Shown here: positions 42,896-51,509 of the stretch, in pieces | Layout of the letters: the number at the start of each line of letters is the position of its first letter | How positions within the stretch are numbered: position 1 is the stretch's first letter | Notes under the pieces: generated by a model | Seen by the model: only the letters and a program-made list of their open reading frames with translations | What the model was told of the DNA's origin: nothing | Databases searched by the model: none | DNA from: an uncultured Collinsella sp. | GTDB lineage: Bacteria; Actinomycetota; Coriobacteriia; Coriobacteriales; Coriobacteriaceae | DNA length: 64,000 nucleotides | Assembly: GCA_938023705.1 (NCBI GenBank) | Contig: CALJDJ010000024.1 | Coordinates: 28,446 to 92,445 of the forward strand | Direction: 5' to 3' | Made by a program: the position numbers and the translations under genes

Positions 42896-45628
42896 TTACT
42901 TCTTCTTTTTGCTCGGCATCGAGACTTTGATGCCTTGGGCGGACTTGGTTACGCGAGAGCGCTTGGCTCCGCTACCCTTCTTTTTCTTGGGCTGGGCCTG
43001 GGCCACGCCCTCGAGTGCGCGGGCCTCGGCCTCGCGAGCGGTGCGATCTTCGCGGCGCTGCGCCATGTCGGCGGCGACGCGCTTGGCAAAACGCTCGGCC
43101 GTCGAACCCGTCGAGCTCACCTTGCCGCCACCGCGACCCAGGTGGACGCGCACACCGCGGCCAAAACCAGTTGCGGCATGACGACGACGCGGCTTGAGCG
43201 AATCCATCATCGTGGCGAGCTTAAAGAACACCGAGCAGGTAAAGACCACGATGACAGCCAAGATTACCATCTGGCCCATCGACAGGTTGGCAATAGACAG
43301 CAGCTCCGGGAATCCGATAACGCCCACCAGGATGCCGGCGACAACAAACACGAAGAGCACCACACGTAAGGGCGTGAGAGGCTGCGAGATGCGCCAGATC
43401 AGGCTGACGCTCGCCGCGCACGACGAAAGCAGGCACATCGTAGACAGCGTGAGCTGGCTAAAGCCAAACACGCGCGCCACAAAGATATCGAGCGCCGCGG
43501 CCAAAATGACCGCAATCGACGCCGGCAGTGCCCGCTTGAGCACGTTCGTCAGGAACGACCCCTTCACGCGAGCATTGTTGGGCTCCAGGCCCAACACAAA
43601 GCCCGGCGCGCCGATGCAGAAGAAGTTGATGAGCGTCATCTGAATCGGCTCGAAAGGGTACGGCGGCAGCGCGATGCACAGCGCCGCCAGGCCCATCGAG
43701 AACAGCGTCTTAGTCAGGAACAGCGAAGCCGAACGCTGCAGGTTGTTGATGGAGCGACGGCCCTCGGCCACCACGGCGGGCATCGAGGCAAAGTCGTTGT
43801 CGACGAGCACGATCTCGGCCACGTTACGCGCGGCATCGGAGCCGGCCGCCATGGCCACGGAGCAGTCGGCCTCCTTGAGCGCCAGCACGTCGTTGACGCC
43901 GTCGCCTGTCATGGCCACGGTGTGCTCGCGGCGCTTGAGCGCCTGCACGAGCTCGCGCTTCTGCTGCGGGGTCACACGACCAAAGACATGGTAGCGGTCC
44001 ACTGCGGCATCGAGCTTGGCCGGCGTATCGAGCGTCGTGGCGTCCACATAAGCGTCCGCCCCCGGCACGCCCACCACGCGCGCGATCGACGACACCGTAC
44101 GCGGGTCGTCGCCACTGATCACGTTGAGCGTCACGCCCTGCTCGTTAAAGTAGCCGATGGTCTCGGCCGCCGAGGTACGAATCTCGTCGCGGATGGTCAC
44201 AAAGCCCACGGGCTCGGCCTCGCCCACCATATCGCCATCGGGCGTAAAGCCGTCCACGCGCGCCACCACGAGCACGCGGCAGGTATCGGCAAGCTCGGCG
44301 ACACGGTTCTCGACCTGGGCAAACGCACGATCAGAGAGCACAAACTGCGCCGCACCCATCACATAGGAGCCCTGTGCAAACGACGCGCCGCTCCACTTTT
44401 TGGAAGACGAGAACGGAATGACCGACAGCGGCTCGGACACCTCGACCGGACGGTCGGCGTAATAGTTGAGCAGCGCCTGACAGGTCTCGTTGGCATCGGC
44501 CGAGGTCGCACGTGCGACGTTAGCCAGAGCAAAATCGAGCACCGTGGTATCGACGGGAACGGCGGCGTCGCCCTCCCCCGCACCCATACCCTCGACCGGC
44601 AGCGGATACGTACCCTCGACCTCCATGCGACCCGACGTGATGGTGCCCGTCTTGTCCAGGCACAGCACGTCGACGCGAGCGAGCGTCTCGATGCAGTAAA
44701 GCTGCTGCGCCAGCACCTTGCGGCGGGCCAGGCGCACCGTGGCGATGGCGAGCACCGACGAGGTCAGAAGCACCAGGCCTTGCGGGATCATGCCCAGCAG
44801 GGCGCCCACCGTGGACAGCAGCGCCGACGAAGGCACATGACCAGCCAACAGCTCGGAGAAGCACCACGAAAGCGCGCTATCGCCCGGGGTTCCCGCGGCA
44901 TCCCACAGCTCGCTCACACTCGAGGCAAACAACGCCAAACCGAGCGGGATCATGATGATGCTCGCAAAGCGCACGATGGCGTTAAGCGCGTTCATGATCT
45001 CGGAATTGACCTTTTTGACGTACTTGGCCTCGTTATTAATTTTGGCCACGTAGTTGTCGGCGCCGACATGGATCACGCGGGCGCGCAGCAGGCCCGAGTC
45101 GATAAAGCTGCCGCTCATGAGCTCGGAACCGGGCTGTTTCTTAATAAGGTCGCTCTCGCCCGTCAGCAGACTCTCGTTCACGAGCGCCTCGCCCGAAACC
45201 ACCACGGCGTCAGCGGGAATCTGGTCGCCGCGCCCCAGGCGGATGATGTCGTCGAGCACGATCTGGTCCAGGTCGAGCTCCACCTCGGAGCCGTCACGCA
45301 CCGCGATGGCCTTCTTGGAGGTCAGCAGCGTGAGCTTATCGACCATCTTCTTGGAACGCATGGACTGAATGACGCCAATAGCGGTATTGAGGAACACCAC
45401 GAACAGGAACGTCAAATTCTTAAACGAACCGGTCAAAATGACCAGGAACGCCAAGATCACGTTGATCAAATTGAACAGCGTGCAGAGGTTCTCGATGATG
45501 AGCTCTTTGACCGACTTGGTCTTGAGCTCCATGTTGCGGTTGATCTTACCGGCGGCGATGCGCTCCTCGACCTCGGCGGTCGAGAGTCCGCGCTCGATAT
45601 CCGTTGCTGCCATACCACGTCCCATCAC
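42896..45628 (-). CDS. Cation-translocating P-type ATPase, CtpE-like
   Basis: 910 residues. Actuator motif LLTGES (about 154-159), phosphorylation motif DKTGTIT with Asp325, hinge TGDGVNDV in the HAD domain, and about ten membrane helices. The helix-4 motif is PQGL rather than the common PEGL; lack of N-terminal metal-binding cysteines argues against heavy-metal pumps. CtpE of mycobacteria takes up calcium, so calcium is a reasonable guess. The C-terminal 100 residues are an unusual Lys/Arg-rich cytoplasmic tail ending in SKKKK. Start uncertain among GTG 45628, ATG 45625 and ATG 45613; none has a strong ribosome site. Confidence 0.88.
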   Translation of the reverse strand: MMGRGMAATDIERGLSTAEVEERIAAGKINRNMELKTKSVKELIIENLCTLFNLINVILAFLVILTGSFKNLTFLFVVFLNTAIGVIQSMRSKKMVDKLTLLTSKKAIAVRDGSEVELDLDQIVLDDIIRLGRGDQIPADAVVVSGEALVNESLLTGESDLIKKQPGSELMSGSFIDSGLLRARVIHVGADNYVAKINNEAKYVKKVNSEIMNALNAIVRFASIIMIPLGLALFASSVSELWDAAGTPGDSALSWCFSELLAGHVPSSALLSTVGALLGMIPQGLVLLTSSVLAIATVRLARRKVLAQQLYCIETLARVDVLCLDKTGTITSGRMEVEGTYPLPVEGMGAGEGDAAVPVDTTVLDFALANVARATSADANETCQALLNYYADRPVEVSEPLSVIPFSSSKKWSGASFAQGSYVMGAAQFVLSDRAFAQVENRVAELADTCRVLVVARVDGFTPDGDMVGEAEPVGFVTIRDEIRTSAAETIGYFNEQGVTLNVISGDDPRTVSSIARVVGVPGADAYVDATTLDTPAKLDAAVDRYHVFGRVTPQQKRELVQALKRREHTVAMTGDGVNDVLALKEADCSVAMAAGSDAARNVAEIVLVDNDFASMPAVVAEGRRSINNLQRSASLFLTKTLFSMGLAALCIALPPYPFEPIQMTLINFFCIGAPGFVLGLEPNNARVKGSFLTNVLKRALPASIAVILAAALDIFVARVFGFSQLTLSTMCLLSSCAASVSLIWRISQPLTPLRVVLFVFVVAGILVGVIGFPELLSIANLSMGQMVILAVIVVFTCSVFFKLATMMDSLKPRRRHAATGFGRGVRVHLGRGGGKVSSTGSTAERFAKRVAADMAQRREDRTAREAEARALEGVAQAQPKKKKGSGAKRSRVTKSAQGIKVSMPSKKKK

Positions 45629-45643
45629 GTCGCGTCGGTATAA

Positions 45644-45677
45644 GAAAAACCGCCCGGACCATGCGAGGTTCGGACGG
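45644..45677 (-). terminator. Rho-independent terminator after tRNA-Arg(CCG)
   Basis: On the minus strand an 11-position stem (CCGTCCGaACC with GGTcCGGGCGG) and 6-base loop, then TTTTTC. It lies between the tRNA and the P-type ATPase start. Confidence 0.85.
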
Positions 45678-45689
45678 TCTCACGTTCGA

Positions 45690-45766
45690 TGGTGCCCCAT
45701 GTTGGATTCGAACCAACGGCCTTCTGCTCCGGAGGCAGACGCTCTAATCCCCTGAGCTAATAGGGC
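45690..45766 (-). tRNA. tRNA-Arg, anticodon CCG
   Basis: 77 bases with encoded CCA. Acceptor GCCCTAT pairs with ATGGGGC (one G-T). D arm TAGCTCAG...GAGC, anticodon stem TCTGC/GCAGA around loop CTCCGGA, T arm GTTGG-TTCGAAT-CCAAC. Anticodon CCG reads CGG Arg codons. Confidence 0.95.
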
Positions 45767-45777
45767 CAACGTTTGGC

Positions 45778-45807
45778 ATTATACCCAAGTGCACCACGGG
45801 CTATCAA
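45778..45807 (-). promoter_or_regulatory. Promoter of tRNA-Arg(CCG)
   Basis: On the minus strand: -35 TTGATA, 18-base spacer, -10 TATAAT (perfect), 11 bases before the tRNA 5' end. Confidence 0.8.
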
Positions 45808-45886
45808 AATAAAAGAAAAAGCTTTGCAATTCCGAGGAAGACGCGGCACAACGGCTCACTTTAGAAGGCAAAAGCGAATCAGATAG

Positions 45887-45937
45887 TATAAACTCTCATG
45901 CACCATATATACACGGCTCGCGATGCGGGCCGTTTTT
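45887..45937 (+). promoter_or_regulatory. aro operon -10 element and leader terminator-like hairpin
   Basis: A -10 TATAAA at 45887-45892 (weak -35) predicts a start near 45899. At 45913-45937 a 9-bp stem ACGGCTCGC/GCGGGCCGT with loop GAT is followed by TTTT. No plus-strand gene lies upstream, so a terminator here would act as an attenuator of aroF. A small reading frame from 45898 begins at the transcript start and lacks a ribosome site. Confidence 0.5.
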
Positions 45938-45970
45938 GCAAGGGTTATCCATCGAGGTGAGAGGCACACC

Positions 45971-46993
45971 ATGATTGCAATTTTAAAGCAGAGCGCCAGC
46001 GACGAGGCCGTCAGCCATATCGTCAGCTGGATTGAGAAAAAGGGCCTGAAGACCGACGTCTCGCGCGGCGAGAATGAGACGATCATCGGCCTGGTGGGCG
46101 ATACGACCAAGATCGACCCGTTCCTGCTCGAGTCCATGGACGTCGTCGAGCGCGTGCAGCGCGTCTCCGAGCCGTTCAAGCGCGCCAATCGCAAGTTCCA
46201 CCCCGAGGACTCCGTCATCGACTGCGGCCACGGCGTCAAGATCGGCGGCGATCAGTTCCAAGTCATTGCCGGCCCGTGCTCCGTCGAGGGCGAGAACCTC
46301 ATCCGCATCGCCCGCCGCGTGAAGGCCGCCGGTGCCACGATGCTGCGCGGCGGTGCCTACAAGCCCCGCACTTCCCCGTACGCCTACCAGGGCATGGGCC
46401 CCGCCGGTCTGGACCTGCTGTGCGAGGCGTCTGCTGAGCTCGACATGCCGATCGTCACCGAGATCATGGACCCACGCGACGTGCAGGTCTTCCTGGACAA
46501 GAAGATCGACGTCATGCAGATCGGCGCCCGCAACGCCCAGAACTTCCCCCTGCTCAAAGAGGTCGGCAAGACCAAGACTCCGATCTTGCTTAAGCGCGGC
46601 ATGTCCGGCACGATCGATGAGCTGCTCATGGCCGCCGAGTACATCATGAGCGAGGGCAACGACAACGTCATCCTGTGCGAGCGCGGCATCCGCACCTTCG
46701 AGACCCGTACTCGCAACACATTCGACCTCAACGCCGTGCCGGTGCTGCACCACCTGTCGCACCTGCCCGTCGTCGCCGACCCCAGCCACGCCACCGGCTA
46801 CACCCGCTACGTTGAGCCCATGGCGCTCGCCGCGACCGCCTGCGGTGCCAACGGCCTGGAGATCGAGGTCCACGACGAGCCCAGCCGCGCATGGTCCGAC
46901 GGCGCTCAGGCCCTCACCCCCGATCAGTTCGACGACACCATGCGTCGCATCCGAGCCATCCGCGAGGTTGTCTGCCAAGAGACCATGGAGTAG
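45971..46993 (+). CDS. aroF: 3-deoxy-7-phosphoheptulonate (DAHP) synthase
   Basis: 340 residues. Condenses PEP and erythrose-4-phosphate, first step of the shikimate pathway. An N-terminal ferredoxin-like regulatory domain (about 1-70) precedes the barrel with VIAGPCSVE, LRGGAYKPRTSPYAYQG, LLKRGMSGTIDE and DPSHATGYTRYV, the type I-beta pattern. ATG at 45971 has AGAGG upstream and starts the regulatory domain; an earlier in-frame ATG lies in the leader. First gene of an eight-gene aro operon. Confidence 0.96.
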   Translation: MIAILKQSASDEAVSHIVSWIEKKGLKTDVSRGENETIIGLVGDTTKIDPFLLESMDVVERVQRVSEPFKRANRKFHPEDSVIDCGHGVKIGGDQFQVIAGPCSVEGENLIRIARRVKAAGATMLRGGAYKPRTSPYAYQGMGPAGLDLLCEASAELDMPIVTEIMDPRDVQVFLDKKIDVMQIGARNAQNFPLLKEVGKTKTPILLKRGMSGTIDELLMAAEYIMSEGNDNVILCERGIRTFETRTRNTFDLNAVPVLHHLSHLPVVADPSHATGYTRYVEPMALAATACGANGLEIEVHDEPSRAWSDGAQALTPDQFDDTMRRIRAIREVVCQETME

Positions 46994-46996
46994 CCC

Positions 46997-47911
46997 ATGG
47001 GTACAGTGAGAAACGCGCGCGTTAACCAGGGCGGCCCCAAGTGCGCCGGCATCGTCGGCCTTGGCCTCATCGGCGGCAGCTTTGCCCGCGGCTATGCGCA
47101 GGCGGGCGTTCGCGTGCTGGCCTGGGATCCCGATGACGATGTCATGACCGCCGCCAGCATGGGCACCGTCGCCGGAGAGCTCAACGACAAGACACTCGGC
47201 GAATGCGACATCATCGTCCTGGCTTGCTACCCCGAAGCCTGCATCGAATGGCTCGAGGCACACGCCCAGGCACTCGCCGACGCCACCGATACCGAGGCCA
47301 TCATGGGCCCCGTGGTAATTGACACGGTGGGCGTCAAGGGTATCGTGTGCGAGCGCGCCTTTGAGCTTGCCCGCGAGCACGGCTTTTACTTTGTGGGCGC
47401 GCACCCCATGGCGGGCACGCAGTACTCGGGCTATGCACACTCCCGCGCCGACCTGTTCCAGGGCGCCCCGCTGGTGCTCGTACCGCCCGCGGTGGACGAT
47501 GCGCTCAAGCTGGAGCTTTTGGGCCAGGTGCGCGAGATGGTGCGCCCCTTGGGCTTTGGCAAGTTCAGCGTGACCAGCGCCGCCGAGCACGACCGTGTCA
47601 TCGCCTTCACGAGCCAGCTTGCGCACGTGGTATCCAACGCCTACGTCAAAAGCCCCACTGCCCAGGTCCACCACGGCTTTTCGGCCGGCAGCTACCGCGA
47701 TCTCACCCGCGTGGCGCACCTCAACCCCCAGATGTGGTCCGAGCTCATGATCGACGACGCCGACGCGCTCGCCTTCGAGATCGACCATCTGATCGAATCG
47801 CTTGGCGCCTACAGCCGCGCGCTCAAGGACCGCGACCAGCGCTATCTGGAGAATCTCCTTGCCGAGGGCGACCGCATTAAGCGCGCACTCGACGACGAGG
47901 CCTCCCACTAG
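46997..47911 (+). CDS. tyrA: Prephenate dehydrogenase
   Basis: 304 residues. Oxidises prephenate to 4-hydroxyphenylpyruvate for tyrosine. N-terminal Rossmann motif GLGLIGGSFARGY (residues about 21-33), the catalytic-site FVGAHPMAGTQYSGY, and the helical C-terminal domain with FTSQLAHVVSNAY. No ACT domain. ATG with GGAG six bases upstream, three bases past aroF. Confidence 0.94.
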   Translation: MGTVRNARVNQGGPKCAGIVGLGLIGGSFARGYAQAGVRVLAWDPDDDVMTAASMGTVAGELNDKTLGECDIIVLACYPEACIEWLEAHAQALADATDTEAIMGPVVIDTVGVKGIVCERAFELAREHGFYFVGAHPMAGTQYSGYAHSRADLFQGAPLVLVPPAVDDALKLELLGQVREMVRPLGFGKFSVTSAAEHDRVIAFTSQLAHVVSNAYVKSPTAQVHHGFSAGSYRDLTRVAHLNPQMWSELMIDDADALAFEIDHLIESLGAYSRALKDRDQRYLENLLAEGDRIKRALDDEASH

Positions 47912-47947
47912 ACAACCCATCACGCCAGGTCGAAAGGACCGAAGCTT

Positions 47948-49054
47948 ATGGCGATTACCATCGATATCGACACTGCACGCCCCTACCAGGTGCATGTTGG
48001 CACGTTTTTGCTGGAGCAGGCGGGGCCGCTCGTGCGCGCCACCGCCGGCGGCACCAAGGCCGTCATCGTGACGGACACCAACGTGGGCCCGCTCTACCAG
48101 ATGCCCGTTAAGCAGAGCCTGGAGGCGTCAGGCTACGAGGTGAGCATCTGCACCTTCGAGGCCGGCGAGGCCCATAAGCGCGCCGAGACCTACGTTGCCA
48201 TTTTGGAGTTTGTGGCCGAGCACGAGCTTTCGCGCTCCGACGTGATCGTGGCACTCGGCGGCGGCGTCGTGGGCGACGTGGCGGGCTTTGTAGCCGCCAC
48301 CTACATGCGCGGCTGCAAGTTTGTGCAGATCCCCACGAGCCTGCTCGCCATGGTGGATTCGTCGGTGGGAGGCAAGACCGCCATAGACCTGGCTGCCGGC
48401 AAGAACTTGGCCGGCGCCTTTTGGCAGCCGAGCGTGGTTATCGCCGACGTGGGGTGTCTGGCCACCCTCACGCCCGAGCAGTTCGCCGACGGCTGCGGCG
48501 AGGTCGTCAAGCACGCCGTGATCGCCGACCCGGAGCTTTTCGCCGAGCTGGAGAAGACCCCGCTCACGCTGGAGCTGCTCAACCGCGATGTGGCCCGCGT
48601 AGCGCTCATCATCGCCCGCAATATCGACATCAAGCGCGCCGTGGTCGTCGCCGACGAGCGCGAAACCAACCAGCGCAAGCTCCTCAACTTTGGACACAGC
48701 GCCGGACACGCCGTCGAGGCCTGCGAGCACTTTGAGCTCGGACACGGCAACTGCGTGTCGATCGGCATGGGCATCATCACGCGCGCCGCGGCCCTGCACG
48801 GCGTCTGCGATGCTGCACTGCCCGATCGTATTGAGGAACTCTGCGCCCGCCATGGCCTCAAGACCCGCTGCGACCTAGATGCCGATACCGTCTTTGCCGA
48901 GGCGCTCCACGACAAGAAGCGCGCGGGCGACACTATCGATCTGGTGATTCCGCACGGCATTGGCCGCTGCAGCATCGACCGCACGCCGCTTTCCACTTTC
49001 CACGAACTCATTGCCGAGGGCCTCGGCCAGAAGGGAGACGCATCCGCATGCTAG
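47948..49054 (+). CDS. aroB: 3-dehydroquinate synthase
   Basis: 368 residues. Cyclises DAHP to 3-dehydroquinate using NAD and a metal. GGGVVGDVAGFVAATYMRG, PTSLLAMVDSSVGGKTAID and NFGHSAGHAVE carry the cofactor and metal ligands. ATG with AAAGGACC upstream. The end overlaps aroA by seven bases. Confidence 0.97.
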   Translation: MAITIDIDTARPYQVHVGTFLLEQAGPLVRATAGGTKAVIVTDTNVGPLYQMPVKQSLEASGYEVSICTFEAGEAHKRAETYVAILEFVAEHELSRSDVIVALGGGVVGDVAGFVAATYMRGCKFVQIPTSLLAMVDSSVGGKTAIDLAAGKNLAGAFWQPSVVIADVGCLATLTPEQFADGCGEVVKHAVIADPELFAELEKTPLTLELLNRDVARVALIIARNIDIKRAVVVADERETNQRKLLNFGHSAGHAVEACEHFELGHGNCVSIGMGIITRAAALHGVCDAALPDRIEELCARHGLKTRCDLDADTVFAEALHDKKRAGDTIDLVIPHGIGRCSIDRTPLSTFHELIAEGLGQKGDASAC

Positions 49055-50367
49055 CCCGCATCACCCCGTCCCCGCTCAAGGGCACCGTTCCCGCCATCGC
49101 GTCCAAGTCGATGGCGCATCGCCTGATCATCTGCGCTGCGCTTGCCAACGGCGAGACACACGTCACCTGCAATACCACCTGCGCCGACATCGAGGCCACG
49201 GTGCGTTGCCTTACGGCCCTGGGTGCTCGCATCGAGACCGTCGAGGACGGCTTCCAGGTCCACCCCACCATGAAGAGTGTTGAGTTTGGCCTGCTCAAGG
49301 CCCTTGCCGGCGGCACGCTTGACTGCGGTGAAAGCGGCTCCACGCTCCGCTTTATGCTGCCTGTCGCCTGCGCGCTGGGTGCAGAAGCAACTTTTGTGGG
49401 TCAGGGGCGCTTGGGCGCCCGCCCGCTCTCCCCGCTCTCGGACGAGATCATCGCCGCCGGCTGCGACCTACAGGGTCTGGGCGGTTTTCCGCTCAAGACG
49501 AGCGGCCGCATGCGCCCGGGCACCTTTGTGCTTCCGGGCAACGTGAGCTCGCAGTATATCTCCGGCCTTCTGCTGGCAGCCCCGCTGCTGGCCCAGCCCT
49601 CCTGCGTGCAGGTAACCGGCCTCATCGAGAGCCGCCCCTACATCAACCTGACGATCCAGGCCATGAAGGCCTTTGGCGTCGAGGTCAACGTCGAGCGTAT
49701 TCCGGCCAAGGACGGCCAGCCCGAGGTCACGAACTTCCGCGTGAGCAGCGGCTCGTACCGCACGCCCGGCAGCGTAGCCGTCGAGGGCGACTGGTCCAAC
49801 GCTGCCTTTTGGCTGTGCGCCGGTGCCATCGGCACCGACCCAATCACCGTCGAGGGCGTGTCACTGAGCTCCGCACAGGGCGACCGTAACGTGCTTGCCG
49901 CGCTTTCGCGCTTTGGCGCCCGCATCGTGCGCTCCACCAACGCCGCCACCGTGCAGTCCGACAAGCTCGCCGGCTTTGAGATGAGTGCCCACGACATTCC
50001 GGACCTGGTGCCCGTCATCTCGGCCGTGGCCTCGCTGGCACAGGGCCGCACCTTTATTCGCGATTGCGCCCGTCTGCGCATCAAGGAATCCGACCGTCTG
50101 GTCACCACCACCCGCGAGCTCACCGCGCTGGGCGCGCAGGTGCGCATTGCCGGCGATGACCTCATCATCAAGGGTGTCGATGCCTTCACCGGCGGCGAGG
50201 TCGATTCGCACAACGACCATCGCATCGCCATGATGGCCGCTATCGCCGCGAGCCGCGCCACCGGCGAGGTCGTGATCCACGGCGCCGAGGCCGTCAACAA
50301 GTCCTATCCCGATTTCTTCGACCACTACCGCCTGCTGGGCGGCAAGGTCACACTCGAGGAGGAATAG
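49048..50367 (+). CDS. aroA: 3-phosphoshikimate 1-carboxyvinyltransferase (EPSP synthase)
   Basis: 439 residues. Adds enolpyruvyl from PEP to shikimate-3-phosphate. Motifs: SKSMAHRLIICAALA, DCGESGSTLRFMLPVA, RLGARPLSPL and RIKESDRL. The usual LGNAGTA-type motif is here CGESGST, the class II-like form. Starts inside the last codons of aroB and ends one base before aroC. Confidence 0.96.
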   Translation: MLARITPSPLKGTVPAIASKSMAHRLIICAALANGETHVTCNTTCADIEATVRCLTALGARIETVEDGFQVHPTMKSVEFGLLKALAGGTLDCGESGSTLRFMLPVACALGAEATFVGQGRLGARPLSPLSDEIIAAGCDLQGLGGFPLKTSGRMRPGTFVLPGNVSSQYISGLLLAAPLLAQPSCVQVTGLIESRPYINLTIQAMKAFGVEVNVERIPAKDGQPEVTNFRVSSGSYRTPGSVAVEGDWSNAAFWLCAGAIGTDPITVEGVSLSSAQGDRNVLAALSRFGARIVRSTNAATVQSDKLAGFEMSAHDIPDLVPVISAVASLAQGRTFIRDCARLRIKESDRLVTTTRELTALGAQVRIAGDDLIIKGVDAFTGGEVDSHNDHRIAMMAAIAASRATGEVVIHGAEAVNKSYPDFFDHYRLLGGKVTLEEE

Positions 50368-50368
50368 C

Positions 50369-51466
50369 ATGTCCTCGACCTTTGGCAACGTCTTGCACTT
50401 AAGCATCTTCGGCCAGTCGCACTCCCCCGCCATCGGCTGCTCACTCGATGGCATTCCGGCGAGCATCGCCGTGGACCAGGAGCAGCTGCAGGCCTTCCTC
50501 GACCGTCGCGCCCCCGGTCGCGACGAGACCGCAACCAAACGCCGCGAGGCCGACGCCGCGCACATCATCGCCGGTGTTGTCGATGGACATACCACCGGCG
50601 CGCCCATCGCCGCGATTATCGAGAACACCAACACGCGCTCCAAGGATTACTCCGAGCTGCGCCGCAAGCCCCGTCCCGGACATGCGGACTTCCCTGCGCG
50701 CGTGAAGTATCACAACATGCACGATGTCGCCGGCGGCGGACACTTCTCCGGCCGCCTAACGGCACCCCTGTGCATCGCCGGCGGCATTGCGCTGCAGGCA
50801 CTCGAGGCCCGCGGCATTAAAGTGATGGCGCATGTGGCGCAGATCGGCGGCATCTCCGACCTGCCGATGGACGACATAGTCTATCGCGAGGCCGACCGCA
50901 AGGCGATCCTTACGAACGATCTGCCGTGCATTGACGCCGCCGCAGCCGGCCGCATGCGCGAGGAGATCCTAGCCGCGCGCGACGAGCTTGACAGCATCGG
51001 CGGCATCGTGGAGTGCGGCATCTACGGACTTCCCGCGGGCATCGGCGACCCCATGTTCGACGGCATCGAGAACCGCATCGCGCAAATCGCGTTTGGCATT
51101 CCAGCCGTAAAGGGCGTGGAGTTTGGCATGGGCTTTGCCGTGGCCGCCATGCGCGGCAGCGAGAACAATGATCCGTATCGCATCGATGCCGAGACCGGCG
51201 AGATCGAGGTCGAGTCCAACAACGCCGGCGGCATCCTGGGCGGTATTTCGACCGGCGCGCCCGTCATGTGGCGCATGGCCGTAAAGCCGACGCCCTCCAT
51301 TGGCCGCGAGCAGCAGACGGTGGACATGGACGCTATGGAAAATGCCGAGCTCTCGGTCCACGGCCGCCACGATCCCTGCATCGTCCCCAGAGCTGTCCCC
51401 GTAGCCGAGGCAGCCGCCGCCCTTGCCATCTGGGACGCCCTCCTCGAAGACGCCGCCCAGCGCTAA
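50369..51466 (+). CDS. aroC: Chorismate synthase
   Basis: 365 residues. FMN-dependent last common step to chorismate. Signature regions: FGQSHSPAIGCSLDGIPA, RRKPRPGHADFPARVKY, GGGHFSGRLTA and NNAGGILGGISTGAPV. ATG one base after the aroA stop with GAGGAGGAATAGC overlapping the aroA end. Confidence 0.97.
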   Translation: MSSTFGNVLHLSIFGQSHSPAIGCSLDGIPASIAVDQEQLQAFLDRRAPGRDETATKRREADAAHIIAGVVDGHTTGAPIAAIIENTNTRSKDYSELRRKPRPGHADFPARVKYHNMHDVAGGGHFSGRLTAPLCIAGGIALQALEARGIKVMAHVAQIGGISDLPMDDIVYREADRKAILTNDLPCIDAAAAGRMREEILAARDELDSIGGIVECGIYGLPAGIGDPMFDGIENRIAQIAFGIPAVKGVEFGMGFAVAAMRGSENNDPYRIDAETGEIEVESNNAGGILGGISTGAPVMWRMAVKPTPSIGREQQTVDMDAMENAELSVHGRHDPCIVPRAVPVAEAAAALAIWDALLEDAAQR

Positions 51467-51509
51467 CTACCCACCCCTCAACATCCCCCGACACGTGAAA
51501 GGGGTCTCC

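Noticed and set aside
43922..45643. 573-codon plus-strand frame opposite the P-type ATPase
   Set aside because: His/Arg-rich shadow with no motifs.
45898..45960. Leader peptide starting MHHIY upstream of aroF
   Set aside because: The predicted transcript starts at or near its first codon, there is no ribosome site, and aromatic codons are not clustered.
45983..47995. 670-codon minus-strand frame opposite aroF and tyrA
   Set aside because: Antisense shadow; real genes on plus have full catalytic motifs and ribosome sites.
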